Notes under the pieces: model-generated
Seen by the model: the letters and a program-made list of their open reading frames with translations, nothing else
What the model was told of the DNA's origin: nothing
Database searches by the model: none
Part shown: positions 1 through 5,960 of the stretch, piece by piece
How positions within the stretch are numbered: the first letter of the stretch is position 1
Layout of the letters: the number at the start of each line of letters is the position of its first letter
Position numbers and translations under genes: made by a program
Source: Aquificaceae bacterium
GTDB taxonomy: Bacteria; Aquificota; Aquificia; Aquificales; Aquificaceae
Direction of reading: 5' to 3'
DNA length: 11,952 nucleotides
Assembly: GCA_015487535.1 (NCBI GenBank)
Contig: WFPN01000203.1
Coordinates: 1-11,952, forward strand

Positions 1-305
1 ATCGTGCTCTCCTCCTTCTCATCTATTAGAAACACCTTCCCGTCTCCGTAAGCGCCGGTATGGGCTGAATCGATGATCAGCTTCACAGCGTCCTCCTCCT
101 TTCCCCCCTCGGGAAACAGGAGGAAAGCCCTCTTGGGTAAGAAGGGCATGAGAACCTTCTCCCTTATCAGCCCTTTGTATCTCAGGCCCCCTTCCTTTCC
201 CCTTCCTTTAACAGTCCACGAAACGTAGGGAATTTCCGCCTTTGCGAGCGCCTTCATGACATCGTAGGACTTTTCCTTTCTAACTATGGCTAGGATCTCG
301 GACAT
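1..305 (-). CDS. PII-family nitrogen regulatory protein (3' end outside window)
   Basis: Small trimeric signal protein that normally senses 2-oxoglutarate and ATP/ADP and controls nitrogen enzymes, transporters or nitrogenase. The first 101 codons are visible; the C-terminus lies left of the window. It opens MSEILAIVRKEKSYDVMKAL, the usual PII first strand and helix. Without gaps its LPK (56-58) and TGAYGDGK (83-90) fall at the same numbers as LPK and TGKIGDGK of E. coli GlnB, so Lys58 and the nucleotide loop are kept. The T-loop differs: GRGKEGGLRYKG instead of GFGRQKGHTELYRG, Val51 where GlnB has the uridylylated Tyr51, and Glu38 near the position of Gln39. The GRGK start of the T-loop recalls NifI-type PII proteins, but this is only suggestive. 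The ATG at 303-305 has a strong ribosome site (AGGAGGA at 313-319, 7-base spacer) just below a sigma-54 promoter. The family call is firm; the subfamily is open. Confidence 0.88.
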   Translation of the reverse strand, partial: MSEILAIVRKEKSYDVMKALAKAEIPYVSWTVKGRGKEGGLRYKGLIREKVLMPFLPKRAFLLFPEGGKEEDAVKLIIDSAHTGAYGDGKVFLIDEKEEST

Positions 306-333
306 ACCTGTGTCCTCCTACGCTGAAGTATTT

Positions 334-349
334 AGCAAGAAGCGTGCCA
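334..349 (-). promoter_or_regulatory. Sigma-54 (RpoN) -24/-12 promoter of the PII gene
   Basis: On the minus strand the sequence reads TGGCACG-CTTC-TTGCT, an exact match to the known sigma-54 consensus YTGGCACG-N4-TTGCW, with GG and GC separated by 10 bases. Counting from C at -12, transcription would start near 323, giving an 18-base leader that contains the AGGAGGA site. Upstream lie a weak inverted repeat TTTAC-N6-GTAAA (375-390, centred near -60) and the 24-bp palindrome (413-436, centred near -101), the usual distance for an enhancer-binding activator. The match makes nitrogen-dependent control by an NtrC-type activator likely. The activator itself is not in the window. Confidence 0.88.
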
Positions 350-410
350 AAGTCCCGTGTGCCGTTAATCGACCTTTACAGGCAGGTAAACGGGTTCTGT
401 GGAACTGTTG

Positions 411-1340
411 TTACAATATTGTAGTTACAATTTTGTCTATACCCTCCCTGACGCTCTTTGCTCTGTTTCCTGCGTATAGGAGAAGACCGGCGGTGTAGAT
501 AGCCCAGTTCAGGAACTTACCCCTCTCCTTTCCCTCCACTATACTCCTGTTGATCTCTACAGAATCCCCGAGGACGTTTTCCGTTTGAACGTCCTTTGGA
601 AGCTCGAGTTCGATCTCCTTGGGATCTATCACCTCGAGCTCCTTCCCTCTCTTCTTCACGTACGTGGGTCTGTCCGGCATGGGCTCGATGCCTCCCTCGA
701 GGCCCTTGACTATCGTGTAATCCTCGAGGTTGAAGAGCTCTAAGAGTTTCTCGTTCTTCTCAAGGTAAGGCTTGTGGAAGATAGAAACCGCTACCATCTT
801 TGTGCCGAACGGGTTTAAGAACTTCTCAACGGTGTTTATCAGGCTCCTGAACCCGAGCTCTCTCCGTAGAGGCATGAGCCTGTAAAGCTCCGGGGCGTAA
901 TCCTTCTGATCCGAAAAGTTGATGTTGAGGTCCGCCCCCATAGCCCTAACGACCTCGTACAGTGTAACCCCTTCCTTTGTAGGTGTCCTCAGGGCGAAGT
1001 GGTTGGTAAACTCCATTCCAATCCGGGAACACAACCAAAGGGCTGCGGGGAGTATGTATATGGTCCTGTCCTTGCCGTCGTAGTTGAGAGCAAGATCGAG
1101 GGCTCCCTCCCGTCTTCTTGGTCGGTTCATGCCCTCTTCTATAGCTTTTTTGACTCCTAAGAGTTCCTCGTGGGTCTCACCCTTTATCCTCATGGCTGTG
1201 AGGAAAGCCGAGATCTTTACCTCGGAGAGCTTTCCTTCGAGGATCCTCTTGAAGATCTCGTATGCTTCTTCCTCCGTCAGATCCTGCAGATTTTCCCTGA
1301 GCTTGGTGAGCTTTTTAAAAGCTCTCGCGATGGTGTCCAT
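411..1340 (-). CDS. TrpD2-like protein (anthranilate phosphoribosyltransferase family, YbiB type)
   Basis: The 309-residue product has the all-helical N-terminal domain of the TrpD/thymidine phosphorylase family (LTEEEAYEIFKRILEGKLSE, then VKISAFLTAMRIKGETHEEL, about residues 21-60), and its later region RELGFRSLINTVEKFLNPFG (160-179) matches the TrpD segment ending in LLNP. The substrate motifs of true TrpD are gone: the PRPP loop GTGGDG is replaced by NYDGKDR (86-92) and KHGNR by TNHFALR (112-118). It is therefore unlikely to be the tryptophan-pathway enzyme. E. coli YbiB (TrpD2), a relative with a similar loss, has been reported to bind nucleic acid. The gene is last in the nirB operon; its start lies 3 bases beyond the cobA stop with no clear ribosome site, suggesting translational coupling. 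Genes of this family are known to occur near nitrite-assimilation genes elsewhere. The biochemical role is unknown. Confidence 0.8.
   Translation of the reverse strand: MDTIARAFKKLTKLRENLQDLTEEEAYEIFKRILEGKLSEVKISAFLTAMRIKGETHEELLGVKKAIEEGMNRPRRREGALDLALNYDGKDRTIYILPAALWLCSRIGMEFTNHFALRTPTKEGVTLYEVVRAMGADLNINFSDQKDYAPELYRLMPLRRELGFRSLINTVEKFLNPFGTKMVAVSIFHKPYLEKNEKLLELFNLEDYTIVKGLEGGIEPMPDRPTYVKKRGKELEVIDPKEIELELPKDVQTENVLGDSVEINRSIVEGKERGKFLNWAIYTAGLLLYAGNRAKSVREGIDKIVTTIL
413..436. repeat. 24-bp palindrome, copy 1 (possible activator site upstream of the PII promoter)
   Basis: Two 11-base arms separated by 2 bases. On the plus strand the left arm is ACAATATTGTA and the right arm TACAATTTTGT, with one mismatch between the arms. 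It differs from copy 2 (4783-4806) at one arm base and the two central bases. It covers the last codons of the TrpD2-like gene (encoding DKIVTTIL and the second and third bases of the stop) and sits about 100 bp above the predicted PII start site. The repeat is seen directly; a regulatory role is inferred from position. Confidence 0.7.
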
Positions 1341-1343
1341 TGT

Positions 1344-2078
1344 TTAGAGTTTACCCAATGCACAGGTCTCCTCAAGGACTTTCTGACCTATATCGACAAC
1401 TTTCCCGACCACCATGACCGCCGGGGTATTCACCTCCGGAGGGTTCTCCATAAGCTCGCCCAGTGTGGTAAAGATCTCCCTCTGATCGGGTGTGGTCGCC
1501 TTCTCTACGAAGGCTACCGGCTCTTCCGGATCCCTCCCAGCCTCTACAAGGGCCTCGGCTATCTTTTGTCTGCTCTTCACCCCCATGAGGATGACGATGG
1601 TGTCCACCTTCGCAAAGTCGGACCAATTTATGTCCCTGTTGGGGTGGCCAGTTACTACGGCAAAGGAAGAGGCCACTCCCCGGTGTGTTACGGGGATGAA
1701 CGAGGAGGAGGGGGCAGCGACAGCCGAGGTCACCCCCGGGACTACCTCCACCTCTACCCCCCTTTCCTTCAGATAGAGTAGCTCCTCACCCCCTCTTCCG
1801 AATACGAAGGGGTCTCCTCCTTTCAGCCTTACCACCTTGTCGTACGCCTTGGCAAATCTCAGGAGGAGTTCGTTTATCTCCTCCTGTGGTAGGGAGTGTT
1901 TTCCGTCCCTCTTTCCCACGTATATCCTCACACAGTTTGGCTTTGTGATCTCAAGGATCTCTCTGCCCACGAGGGCGTCGTAGAGAACAACGTCCGCTTC
2001 CCTAAGAATTCTGTAAGCCTTTAGTGTAAGGAGCTCGGGGTCCCCAGGACCCCCACCTACCAGATACACCTTTCCCAT
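1344..2078 (-). CDS. cobA: Uroporphyrinogen-III C-methyltransferase (SUMT)
   Basis: A cytoplasmic SAM-dependent enzyme that methylates uroporphyrinogen III at C2 and C7 to give precorrin-2, the branch point to siroheme and cobalamin. The 244-residue length is that of a stand-alone SUMT. Family motifs appear in order: VGGGPGDPELLTLKA (7-21) at the SAM pocket, YDALV, the strongly conserved RLKGGDPFVFGRGGEE, EVVPGVTSA and FIPVTHRG. There is no attached oxidase/chelatase module as in CysG, so precorrin-2 oxidation and iron insertion need genes outside the window. It lies in the operon 1 base after nirC and 3 bases before the TrpD2-like gene, so it most plausibly supplies siroheme for the nitrite reductase made from the same transcript. 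ATG at 2078 is the natural start, since the SAM motif begins at residue 7. Confidence 0.95.
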   Translation of the reverse strand: MGKVYLVGGGPGDPELLTLKAYRILREADVVLYDALVGREILEITKPNCVRIYVGKRDGKHSLPQEEINELLLRFAKAYDKVVRLKGGDPFVFGRGGEELLYLKERGVEVEVVPGVTSAVAAPSSSFIPVTHRGVASSFAVVTGHPNRDINWSDFAKVDTIVILMGVKSRQKIAEALVEAGRDPEEPVAFVEKATTPDQREIFTTLGELMENPPEVNTPAVMVVGKVVDIGQKVLEETCALGKL

Positions 2079-2079
2079 G

Positions 2080-2907
2080 TCAGGCTGCCTCTTCCACGAC
2101 TTCGGTTCTATTCATCTCTTCCCTCTTCCTGTGGGTGAAGTAGAGGGCCAGTCCTGTAAAGGTCAGGCCGCCGATTATGTTCCCGATGGTGACGGGTATC
2201 TGGTTCCAGACCCACCACTCGTAAAGGCCTATATCAGCACCGAAGAACATGCCTGTGGGCATCAGGAACATGTTCACCACCGCGTGCTCGAAGCCGAGGG
2301 CAAAGAAGGTTAGTATGGGAAGCCACATGGCTGCGATCTTCCCGATAACGTGCTGAGCCGTCATCGCCATCACGGCTCCGAGGGTCACCATCCAGTTGCA
2401 TAGGATAGCCTTCACTATCGCCAAGGTCCATCCGTCCACGAATCCCAGCTTGGCGTACCCCAAGGTGTTCGCCTCGGCCACCTTAGCTATCATCTTGCCC
2501 ACCGTCGGGTCCGGAACGGTACCCATCTTGGTGGAGGCGAGGTAGAACATGTACCCGTAGAAGGCAGTTCCTAAGAGATGACCGATGTAAACCCACACCC
2601 AGTTGTAGATCATACGGCCGAAAGTCGCCCTCCTTTCCAGCAGGGCTACCGGGATGAGGGCGAAGTTGCCGGTAACGAGCTCAAGCCCAAGGAGGACTAT
2701 CATCACGAACCCGAGGGGAAATACTAGAGAGCCCACGATCCTCATCTCCGACTGGGCTATGGCTGAGAAGGCCACTGTAACCGCGTAGCCCAGCAAGGCT
2801 CCCGCCAGGAAACCCCTTATCAGAAGGTCCTTCGCGGACAGGCCTGCCTTGTAGGCTCCCGCTTGGATCATCTGCTCCACTACGGTTTCGGGTTTAACGT
2901 ACCCCAT
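2080..2907 (-). CDS. nirC: Formate/nitrite transporter family channel (NirC-like)
   Basis: An inner-membrane protein of the FNT family, pentameric channels for small monovalent anions. The 275 residues hold about six hydrophobic segments between residues 30 and 258, with short cytoplasmic ends. Both family signatures are visible: GLELVTGNFA (74-83) in the first half and GFEHAVVNMFLMPTGM (205-220) with the central-pore histidine His208. Placement between a nitrite reductase and siroheme synthesis makes nitrite the likely substrate, with nitrite uptake feeding assimilation; formate cannot be excluded from sequence alone. The ATG at 2907 overlaps the end of the reductase gene by 14 bases, with a full ribosome site (AGGAGGTG) 4 bases upstream inside that gene, so both are cotranscribed and probably coupled. 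Confidence 0.92.
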   Translation of the reverse strand: MGYVKPETVVEQMIQAGAYKAGLSAKDLLIRGFLAGALLGYAVTVAFSAIAQSEMRIVGSLVFPLGFVMIVLLGLELVTGNFALIPVALLERRATFGRMIYNWVWVYIGHLLGTAFYGYMFYLASTKMGTVPDPTVGKMIAKVAEANTLGYAKLGFVDGWTLAIVKAILCNWMVTLGAVMAMTAQHVIGKIAAMWLPILTFFALGFEHAVVNMFLMPTGMFFGADIGLYEWWVWNQIPVTIGNIIGGLTFTGLALYFTHRKREEMNRTEVVEEAA

Positions 2908-5881
2908 GCTCCACCTCCTGTAAGAGATTTATGAGAACGGCCCTGAGGTTCTCAGGACCGACCCTGTGCGCGAACTGGGCAAAGCTCTCCCCATCCAGCC
3001 TGTTCTCTAGGTAGTATTGGACGAGGAGCTCTGTAGCCTCCTCGGCCTTGTCCAGAGGAAGTCCCTGTACCACCTTGAAGCCTTCGAGGGAGGTGGAGCC
3101 TCCTGCGAATATGTCCACCGCAAGAACGGCCTCGCCGCCTATCTTGGTCTTGGTTCCCACGAAGCCTATATCTCCGCACCCGTGCTGGCCGCAGCCCTTG
3201 GCACATGCAGACCAGTGCATCCTTATGGGTGTGTCGAGCTTTATCTTCTGGGACAGGTAATTGGCTACCCTCACCGCGTCGCTCTTGTTGGGTATGACCC
3301 CAAAACCGCATGTGTCGCTTCCGGCGCAGGCTATAAGATGCGTCATGAACGGGGAGCTGACGGTCGGATACCTTTGGAAGAACTCCTCCGAGAGGAGTGC
3401 ATCGAGGTTCTCCTCGGGAACGTTGGGTATGTAAAGGTTCTGATATACGCTGAGTCTGAGCTCCCTGCTTCCATATTTCCTCGCAAGCTCCGCCGCTGTC
3501 CTGAGATCTTTCGCCTTTATCTTGCCGGCAGGAACTATTGCGGAGACTGCAAAGGTTCCGTTTCTGAGGTTTATAACGCCTTCCCTCTCTCCCCATCTGT
3601 TTACCAGATCTTCGCCCTTCGAGGGAAGTGGCTTGTAGAGCCTCTGCTCTATCTCTTCCCTCAACCTGTCCACTCCCCACTCCTGGAGTAGGAAGAAGAG
3701 CCTGTTTTTGGATCTGTTATCCCTGTTTCCGAATGTGGAGTAGATGTCGAAGATCACTCTGCAAAGATCGGGAGCCTCGTAGGGCTCTATGAACACGTCC
3801 ATATCTATTGCCTTGACGGGTCCTCCGGAACCTATCTTCCCCCCGAGGTATAGGTTGAAGCCCAGCTTTCCCTCCCTCTCAGCGAGGTATAGACATATAT
3901 CGTTGAACTGGGCGTTTATGGAATCCGTCTGGGAACCTAAAACTGCAACGTTGAACTTCCTAGGCATATCGGCGTACCTCTTCTTACCGAGGAACACCTT
4001 GGTTATCTCCTGAGAGAGCCTTAGGGTATCTATGAGAGAGTCTTCGGCGAGCCCGGTAAGGGGGTCACCCGTGACGTTCCTTATGTTGTCCATACCGGTC
4101 TGAAGGGTTGAGAGCCCTACACTGTTGAGAGCTTCTAAGATCTCGGGTATGTTCTTTAGCTCTATCCACCTTATCTGGAGCTGCTGGCGTGAGGTTATCT
4201 CCACCTCGCCCCTGCAGAACTTCTCCGAGAGATGGGATACAACCCTGGCCTGCTCGTAGGTGAGCCTCCCGTTGGGAACCCTTATCCTTACCATGAAGTA
4301 GCCGGGAGTAGCTTTCCTGTAGAAGATCCCGTACCACTTGAGACGGACGTCCCTGTCCTCCTCAGGGATGCTTTCCCAGTTTCCGTCCTCGAAGTACCTA
4401 TTCATCCTCTCCTTGAACTCTGGGTCGAAGGGATGGAGCTCCTTCTTTATCACCTCTATCTTGTTTACCCTCGTGGGCTTTTCCTTTACGAACTGCCTGA
4501 GTATCTGTTCCACAAGCTCCTGACAGCTGCCGCAGGAGGTGGAGGCCTTCGTCTTCTGCTGGATCTCCTCGAGGGTCCTGCAGCCTTCCTGTATGCACTT
4601 TACGATCTCTCCCTTGGTTACCGCGTTGCAGTTGCAGACTATATCCGTGTCCTTTAGCTCCTCTACCTCCGTTATCTCCTTGGGAACTATGTGTTTTATC
4701 AGGAAGAAGGGTCTCTCCTCCGTTATCTCCTTCCCACTTTTTATAAGATCCAGTAAGTAATTGTTCCCTTTAATGTCGCCGTACAAAATTGTACCTACAA
4801 TTTTGTCATTCCTGACCACCGCCTTCCTGTACACTCCCTTCCCGTTGTCGAGGAAGGATATGACCTCGTCCCCTTCCTTTTCCAAGAACTGACCTGCGGA
4901 GAACAGGTTTATCCCCGCCACCTTGAGCATGGCGTAGGTTATGGAACCTTCGTACTTCTTCTCGTTTCCGTGAACCACGTTGTGGGCACAGACCTTGACC
5001 TGCTCCATTATTGGAGCTACGAGCCCGTAGGTCCTTCCCCTGTGCTCTATGCACTCGCCCACAGCATAGACGTCGCTCGCGGAGGTCTCCATATAGTCGT
5101 CCACCACTATCCCCCTGTTCACCTTCAGACCGGAGTTTATCCCCACATCGGCGTTGGGCCTTATACCTGTCGCTATCACCACAAAGTCTGCGGGTAGCTC
5201 CTCTCCGTCCGCAAACCTCACACCCTCGGCTTTCCTATCTCCCAGTATCTCCTTCGTGTTCTTCTCCAGGAGGACCTTTATACCCATCTTTTCGAGGTCT
5301 CTCTTGAGCAGATCACTGGCTGTCTTGTCGAGCTGCTGCTCCATGAGCGTGTCGAGAATGTGAACAAGATAGACTTCCAAACCTATGTCCCTGAGAGCTT
5401 TTGCAACTTCTAGTCCGAGCAGTCCACCGCCTATGACCACGGCCCTCTCGGAGATCCTCGCGTAGTCGAGTATCTTGAAAACATCTCCGGCCGTTCTGTA
5501 TGTAAATACACCCTTCTTGTCTGTTCCTTTTATGGAGGGTGGTATAAAGGGCTTGCTGCCGGTCGCTATTATCGCCTTATCGTATCTGAAGATGTCCCCG
5601 TCCTCTGTTACAAGGAGCTTCTTCTTTGGGAAGAGCCTATCGACGCGCCTGCCGACCTCCAGCCTTACACCCCTCTCCTCGTACCACTGCCATCTCTTGA
5701 TGTAGATCTCGCTCATGGTCTTCCTGCCGGCGAGGACGTCCGTTATCAGTATCCTGTTGTAGCCGATGTACTTCTCGTCTCCGAAGACCTGGAGCCTTAT
5801 GTCCTTTCCGTTCGCATGCTGAAGTATCTCCTCAACGAGCGCCGTTCCCGCTATCCCGTTTCCGATTATCACCACCTTCAT
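2894..5881 (-). CDS. nirB: Assimilatory NAD(P)H nitrite reductase: NirB-type flavoprotein fused to NirA-type siroheme domain
   Basis: Predicted to reduce nitrite to ammonium in the cytoplasm with six electrons from NAD(P)H. Three parts are seen in 995 residues. Residues 1-400 are a flavoprotein reductase with a GNGIAG FAD motif (7-12) and GGGLLG nucleotide motif (151-156). Residues 412-465 are a BFD-like [2Fe-2S] domain with Cys416, Cys418, Cys450 and Cys453. Residues 480-995 are a full-length two-repeat siroheme reductase resembling ferredoxin-dependent NirA, with RLKWYGIFYRK and TSRQQLQIRW in the first half and the four siroheme/[4Fe-4S] cysteines in the second: Cys852, Cys858 (C-x5-C) and Cys893, Cys897 (C-x3-C). 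Canonical NirB is about 840 residues with a shorter siroheme part and usually a NirD partner; no NirD is present here. ATG 5881 has AGGAGG at 5889-5894. It is the first gene of the operon, with a sigma-54 promoter directly upstream. Confidence 0.93.
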   Translation of the reverse strand: MKVVIIGNGIAGTALVEEILQHANGKDIRLQVFGDEKYIGYNRILITDVLAGRKTMSEIYIKRWQWYEERGVRLEVGRRVDRLFPKKKLLVTEDGDIFRYDKAIIATGSKPFIPPSIKGTDKKGVFTYRTAGDVFKILDYARISERAVVIGGGLLGLEVAKALRDIGLEVYLVHILDTLMEQQLDKTASDLLKRDLEKMGIKVLLEKNTKEILGDRKAEGVRFADGEELPADFVVIATGIRPNADVGINSGLKVNRGIVVDDYMETSASDVYAVGECIEHRGRTYGLVAPIMEQVKVCAHNVVHGNEKKYEGSITYAMLKVAGINLFSAGQFLEKEGDEVISFLDNGKGVYRKAVVRNDKIVGTILYGDIKGNNYLLDLIKSGKEITEERPFFLIKHIVPKEITEVEELKDTDIVCNCNAVTKGEIVKCIQEGCRTLEEIQQKTKASTSCGSCQELVEQILRQFVKEKPTRVNKIEVIKKELHPFDPEFKERMNRYFEDGNWESIPEEDRDVRLKWYGIFYRKATPGYFMVRIRVPNGRLTYEQARVVSHLSEKFCRGEVEITSRQQLQIRWIELKNIPEILEALNSVGLSTLQTGMDNIRNVTGDPLTGLAEDSLIDTLRLSQEITKVFLGKKRYADMPRKFNVAVLGSQTDSINAQFNDICLYLAEREGKLGFNLYLGGKIGSGGPVKAIDMDVFIEPYEAPDLCRVIFDIYSTFGNRDNRSKNRLFFLLQEWGVDRLREEIEQRLYKPLPSKGEDLVNRWGEREGVINLRNGTFAVSAIVPAGKIKAKDLRTAAELARKYGSRELRLSVYQNLYIPNVPEENLDALLSEEFFQRYPTVSSPFMTHLIACAGSDTCGFGVIPNKSDAVRVANYLSQKIKLDTPIRMHWSACAKGCGQHGCGDIGFVGTKTKIGGEAVLAVDIFAGGSTSLEGFKVVQGLPLDKAEEATELLVQYYLENRLDGESFAQFAHRVGPENLRAVLINLLQEVEHGVR
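4783..4806. repeat. 24-bp palindrome, copy 2 (inside the nitrite reductase gene)
   Basis: A perfect inverted repeat: plus-strand arms ACAAAATTGTA and TACAATTTTGT around a CC centre. It lies over codons 359-367 of the nitrite reductase (DKIVGTILY) and matches copy 1 (413-436) at 21 of 24 positions, in the same reading frame. It is clearly more AT-rich than the surrounding coding DNA. The peptide fits the normal NirB pattern there, so it is not an insertion into the protein. Function unknown; see findings. Confidence 0.7.
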
Positions 5882-5905
5882 CTTCCTTCCTCCTGCAGAA
5901 AACGT

Positions 5906-5921
5906 TGCAAGAATCGTGCCA
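5906..5921 (-). promoter_or_regulatory. Sigma-54 (RpoN) -24/-12 promoter of the nirB operon
   Basis: The minus strand reads TGGCACG-ATTC-TTGCA, again an exact consensus match and differing from the PII promoter by one spacer base plus the final W. The predicted start is near 5895, giving a leader of about 14 bases that begins almost at the AGGAGG site (5889-5894). Upstream towards hemH lies AAGTT-TT-AACTT (5938-5949), a short inverted repeat of unknown role. No copy of the 24-bp palindrome lies upstream here; the only one near is inside the gene, about 1.1 kb downstream. Confidence 0.9.
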
Positions 5922-5924
5922 GAA

Positions 5925-5954
5925 TTTCGGGAAGGTAAAGTTTTAACTTATTAG
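5925..5954 (+). promoter_or_regulatory. Weak candidate promoter of hemH
   Basis: Only 39 bases separate the nirB -24 element from the hemH ATG, so the hemH promoter must lie here. TATTAG (5949-5954) could act as a poor -10 box, with TTTCGG (5925-5930) in the general -35 area. No ribosome site precedes the ATG, so the transcript may be leaderless. The two divergent promoters nearly overlap. The boxes are weak matches. Confidence 0.3.
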
Positions 5955-5960
5955 ACTGCT

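Noticed and set aside
413..436. Palindrome copy 1 as an intrinsic terminator of the nirB operon.
   Set aside because: The potential stem is almost all A-U, the loop would be too tight and no U-run follows; it overlaps the stop codon. A DNA-level site fits better.
286..498. 70-residue plus-strand frame over the PII promoter region.
   Set aside because: It overlaps the PII start, the sigma-54 promoter and the end of the TrpD2-like gene on the other strand; no homology and no ribosome site.
411..1340. Annotation as anthranilate phosphoribosyltransferase trpD of tryptophan synthesis.
   Set aside because: The PRPP and anthranilate motifs are missing and no tryptophan genes are nearby.
1170..1781. 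203-residue plus-strand open frame across cobA and the TrpD2-like gene.
   Set aside because: It lies antisense over the junction of two well-supported genes and has no family motif.
2952..3680. 242-residue minus-strand frame within the nitrite reductase gene.
   Set aside because: It is an alternative frame of the same strand over the conserved siroheme domain; composition is low in hydrophobic residues and there are no motifs.
413..4806. The stretch between the two palindrome copies as a mobile unit with terminal repeats.
   Set aside because: The ends lie inside intact genes, there is no transposase or integrase, and the enclosed genes form a normal operon with the flanking sequence.
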